The notes under the pieces are model-generated. The model was not told where the DNA came from. It made no database searches and saw nothing but the letters and a program-made list of their open reading frames with translations. Below, in pieces: positions 9,930-64,000 of a stretch of DNA of 64,000 bases. Location of the stretch: NCBI GenBank assembly GCA_947247005.1, contig OX365948.1:56857401-56921400 (forward strand), in the 5' to 3' direction. Origin of the DNA: Spisula solida (taxonomy: Eukaryota > Mollusca > Bivalvia > Venerida > Mactridae). The position numbers and the translations under genes were made by a program. Within the stretch, counting starts at the first letter, position 1. Each line of letters opens with the position of its first letter.

Positions 9930-11687
9930 GTTAATTGGTTCGAACTATACATGCACTATATGACAATGCATGGTGATCAGGGATGAATGTTTCCAATTAA
10001 AAAATCATGGAACTATTTCCATCACCAAGTAGCGAAAACTACAATGAAACCTTTAAGAACACAAATCTTGTTACAGAAAATGAGGAATTAGTCTCATAGA
10101 CTATCAAGCATGACAGACCTTGTTGCATTACACCTGAATATACATTGGAAAGGGAGCTAATTTCAACAACTGAGATTTTTATTTATTAAATATGGATAGG
10201 TCAAAGCAATCTACATTTGGTATTGATAAGATTATCATTTATGCATAGCAACTAATCTTCTATGGATTGCTATGAAATGGGAATAAACCCTATTAATATG
10301 GATTCTAACATAGCACATGAGATTTGCCTTCTTTGCGTATGTTGAGCTTACTATAGTTTATTACCGCGATAAAATATAGCTGATTGATGACATCACGTTT
10401 GCCGTCATATAGTATGACAAATGACGTAATGGTGATGGTAACGTTCCTAGGAAAGAAAGTAGTTTGACGTCCACTTGTCTCGTTGTGCTATAAATGGTAA
10501 AGCATTGGCGATGTTAGAATCGAAATTATAAATAGGAGTTGTGCTTTGTTGTGTTATAAAATATAGGCACGTGTTTGGATGCGTAGTAATTAAATCTCGA
10601 GTGATATTGATAAGATTATCATTTATTCATAGCAACTAATCTTCTATGAATCGCTATGAAATGGGAATAAACCCTATAAATATGGAACGTAAACATGAAG
10701 TTAGTATAGCAAATACCATTTTCTTCAAATCTTGCAAAAATTGCCTTAAAAACAAAGACAGTCCTTAATTCAAAATCAATTTCAAAAATTTTAAATTTAA
10801 ACTTTTATAATTCTTCAAACATTTTCAGTGAATGCAAGACTTGATCAATTAATGAGCAAAAATACTATGAGACCAGAAAGTCCTATACCATATACTACAA
10901 AGGCGATAATGAAGTGAAATGAGACAAATATGTAATCACAATTGTAAGATAAATATATATGATGATAAGGCCTAATAATGTTATCTGTTATCTGGTTTAG
11001 CATTCTACTCAGGAATTTCTATGGCACCCAACAAGTTCCTCACTATTAAATTACTGCTTAAAAAAACATGTTTAGCGCAATTTCTGAACAATAATTAATA
11101 CTTTTGAAGAATTTTCTAACATGTTTGAGATCAACCTGCATATCTATAAATGTTTTAAAAGGTTGGTAGGATTTTTTTAAACTTCTTGTAGGGTAACCCC
11201 AAACAAAGAATTAATAAAGGTCGGCCGGAGCATTAAATCGGAAACAAATATTTTTAGGCCTAATACAATGGACGATGACTGAACACAATTTTACATCAGA
11301 TCTAATAAATAAATAAATGACGTGTAAAATATCAGTTAATTTTACATGTTATGAAAAGTTTTCAACCAATGAAACAATCATTAAAAATTCAAGAAAATCA
11401 CAATTTTTAATTGGATCAATTTAAATGTCGCTTGCAATCTACAACATAATATATATAACTGTCTATGAGACAAAGTTGCTATTTCACAATAACACCTTAT
11501 AAAATCCTCATGTCTGCATAATATACATATGGCGTAATTTTCAATGAGTGAAAAACTGCTGTATTTTCATCAAGTTTGTACAATTGTTACACCAATATTC
11601 AACTATTATTCCACATTGTTCCACCATTATTCAATGGTTGTTCCACTATTATTCCACAGTTGTTCCGCCATTTGTCGACAGTATCAA
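9930..11687. other. Downstream flank of DOCK7 (possible 3' UTR); no other gene seen
   Basis: Contains two ~80-bp direct repeats ('agattatcatttatgcatag' at 10228 and its relative at 10611), part of which recurs at 42545-42615. Otherwise AT-rich. A DOCK7 3' UTR would occupy the right-hand part. Its end cannot be placed. Confidence 0.5.

Positions 11688-64000
<52,313 letters not shown>

Noticed and set aside
10222..10690. LTR pair of a small retroelement
   Set aside because: The two ~80-bp direct repeats lack TG...CA ends and no primer-binding site or coding region lies between them.

Overview
The window is animal nuclear DNA, AT-rich, with short exons in GT-AG introns and a dense load of nested non-autonomous transposons. 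The repeat style (tRNA-headed SINE-like repeats, long-hairpin MITEs, families carrying 'gacggacggac' tracts and 'aaaaccggtagggg' ends) suggests a mollusc, probably a bivalve. That is inference; the sequence alone does not name the species.

The minus strand from 64000 down to about 11690 is one gene, an invertebrate orthologue of the DOCK6/7/8 (DOCK-C) group of Rho-family guanine-nucleotide exchange factors, closest to DOCK7 as I know the family. I can chain 44 coding exons in frame with matching splice phases, about 1965 codons including one likely cassette exon. The N-terminal end (roughly the first 150-200 residues) lies beyond 64000. In transcription order: N-terminal region (64000 to 58846), DHR-1/C2 membrane-binding domain (57404 to 53255), long helical middle (47479 to 22840), catalytic DHR-2 domain (22228 to 12569) and a proposed terminal exon at 11688-11736.

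Downstream of it on the same strand is a separate, unrecognised gene. It has a 441-codon ORF (3831-5156) with an acidic repeat of about 23 residues, and a plausible non-coding first exon ending at 7466. Positions 2-325 hold the 3' end of a non-LTR retrotransposon ORF on the plus strand, followed by its 3' UTR.

The introns and intergenic space are mostly repeats. They include several foldback or TIR elements with defined target duplications: a 5-bp family in two copies, a TTAA family in three copies, a pogo/Tigger-like MITE nested in another repeat, and a mariner-like MITE. There are four minisatellite arrays, a solo LTR with an ATAT duplication, and many tRNA-derived repeat heads.

The most unusual feature is that four DOCK7 exons carry partial tandem copies of themselves at one edge. 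Exon 61866-62015 has at least four truncated copies separated by (TGAT)n tracts, one of them split by the solo LTR. Smaller partial copies flank exons 44951-45106, 41970-42110 and 19361-19504.
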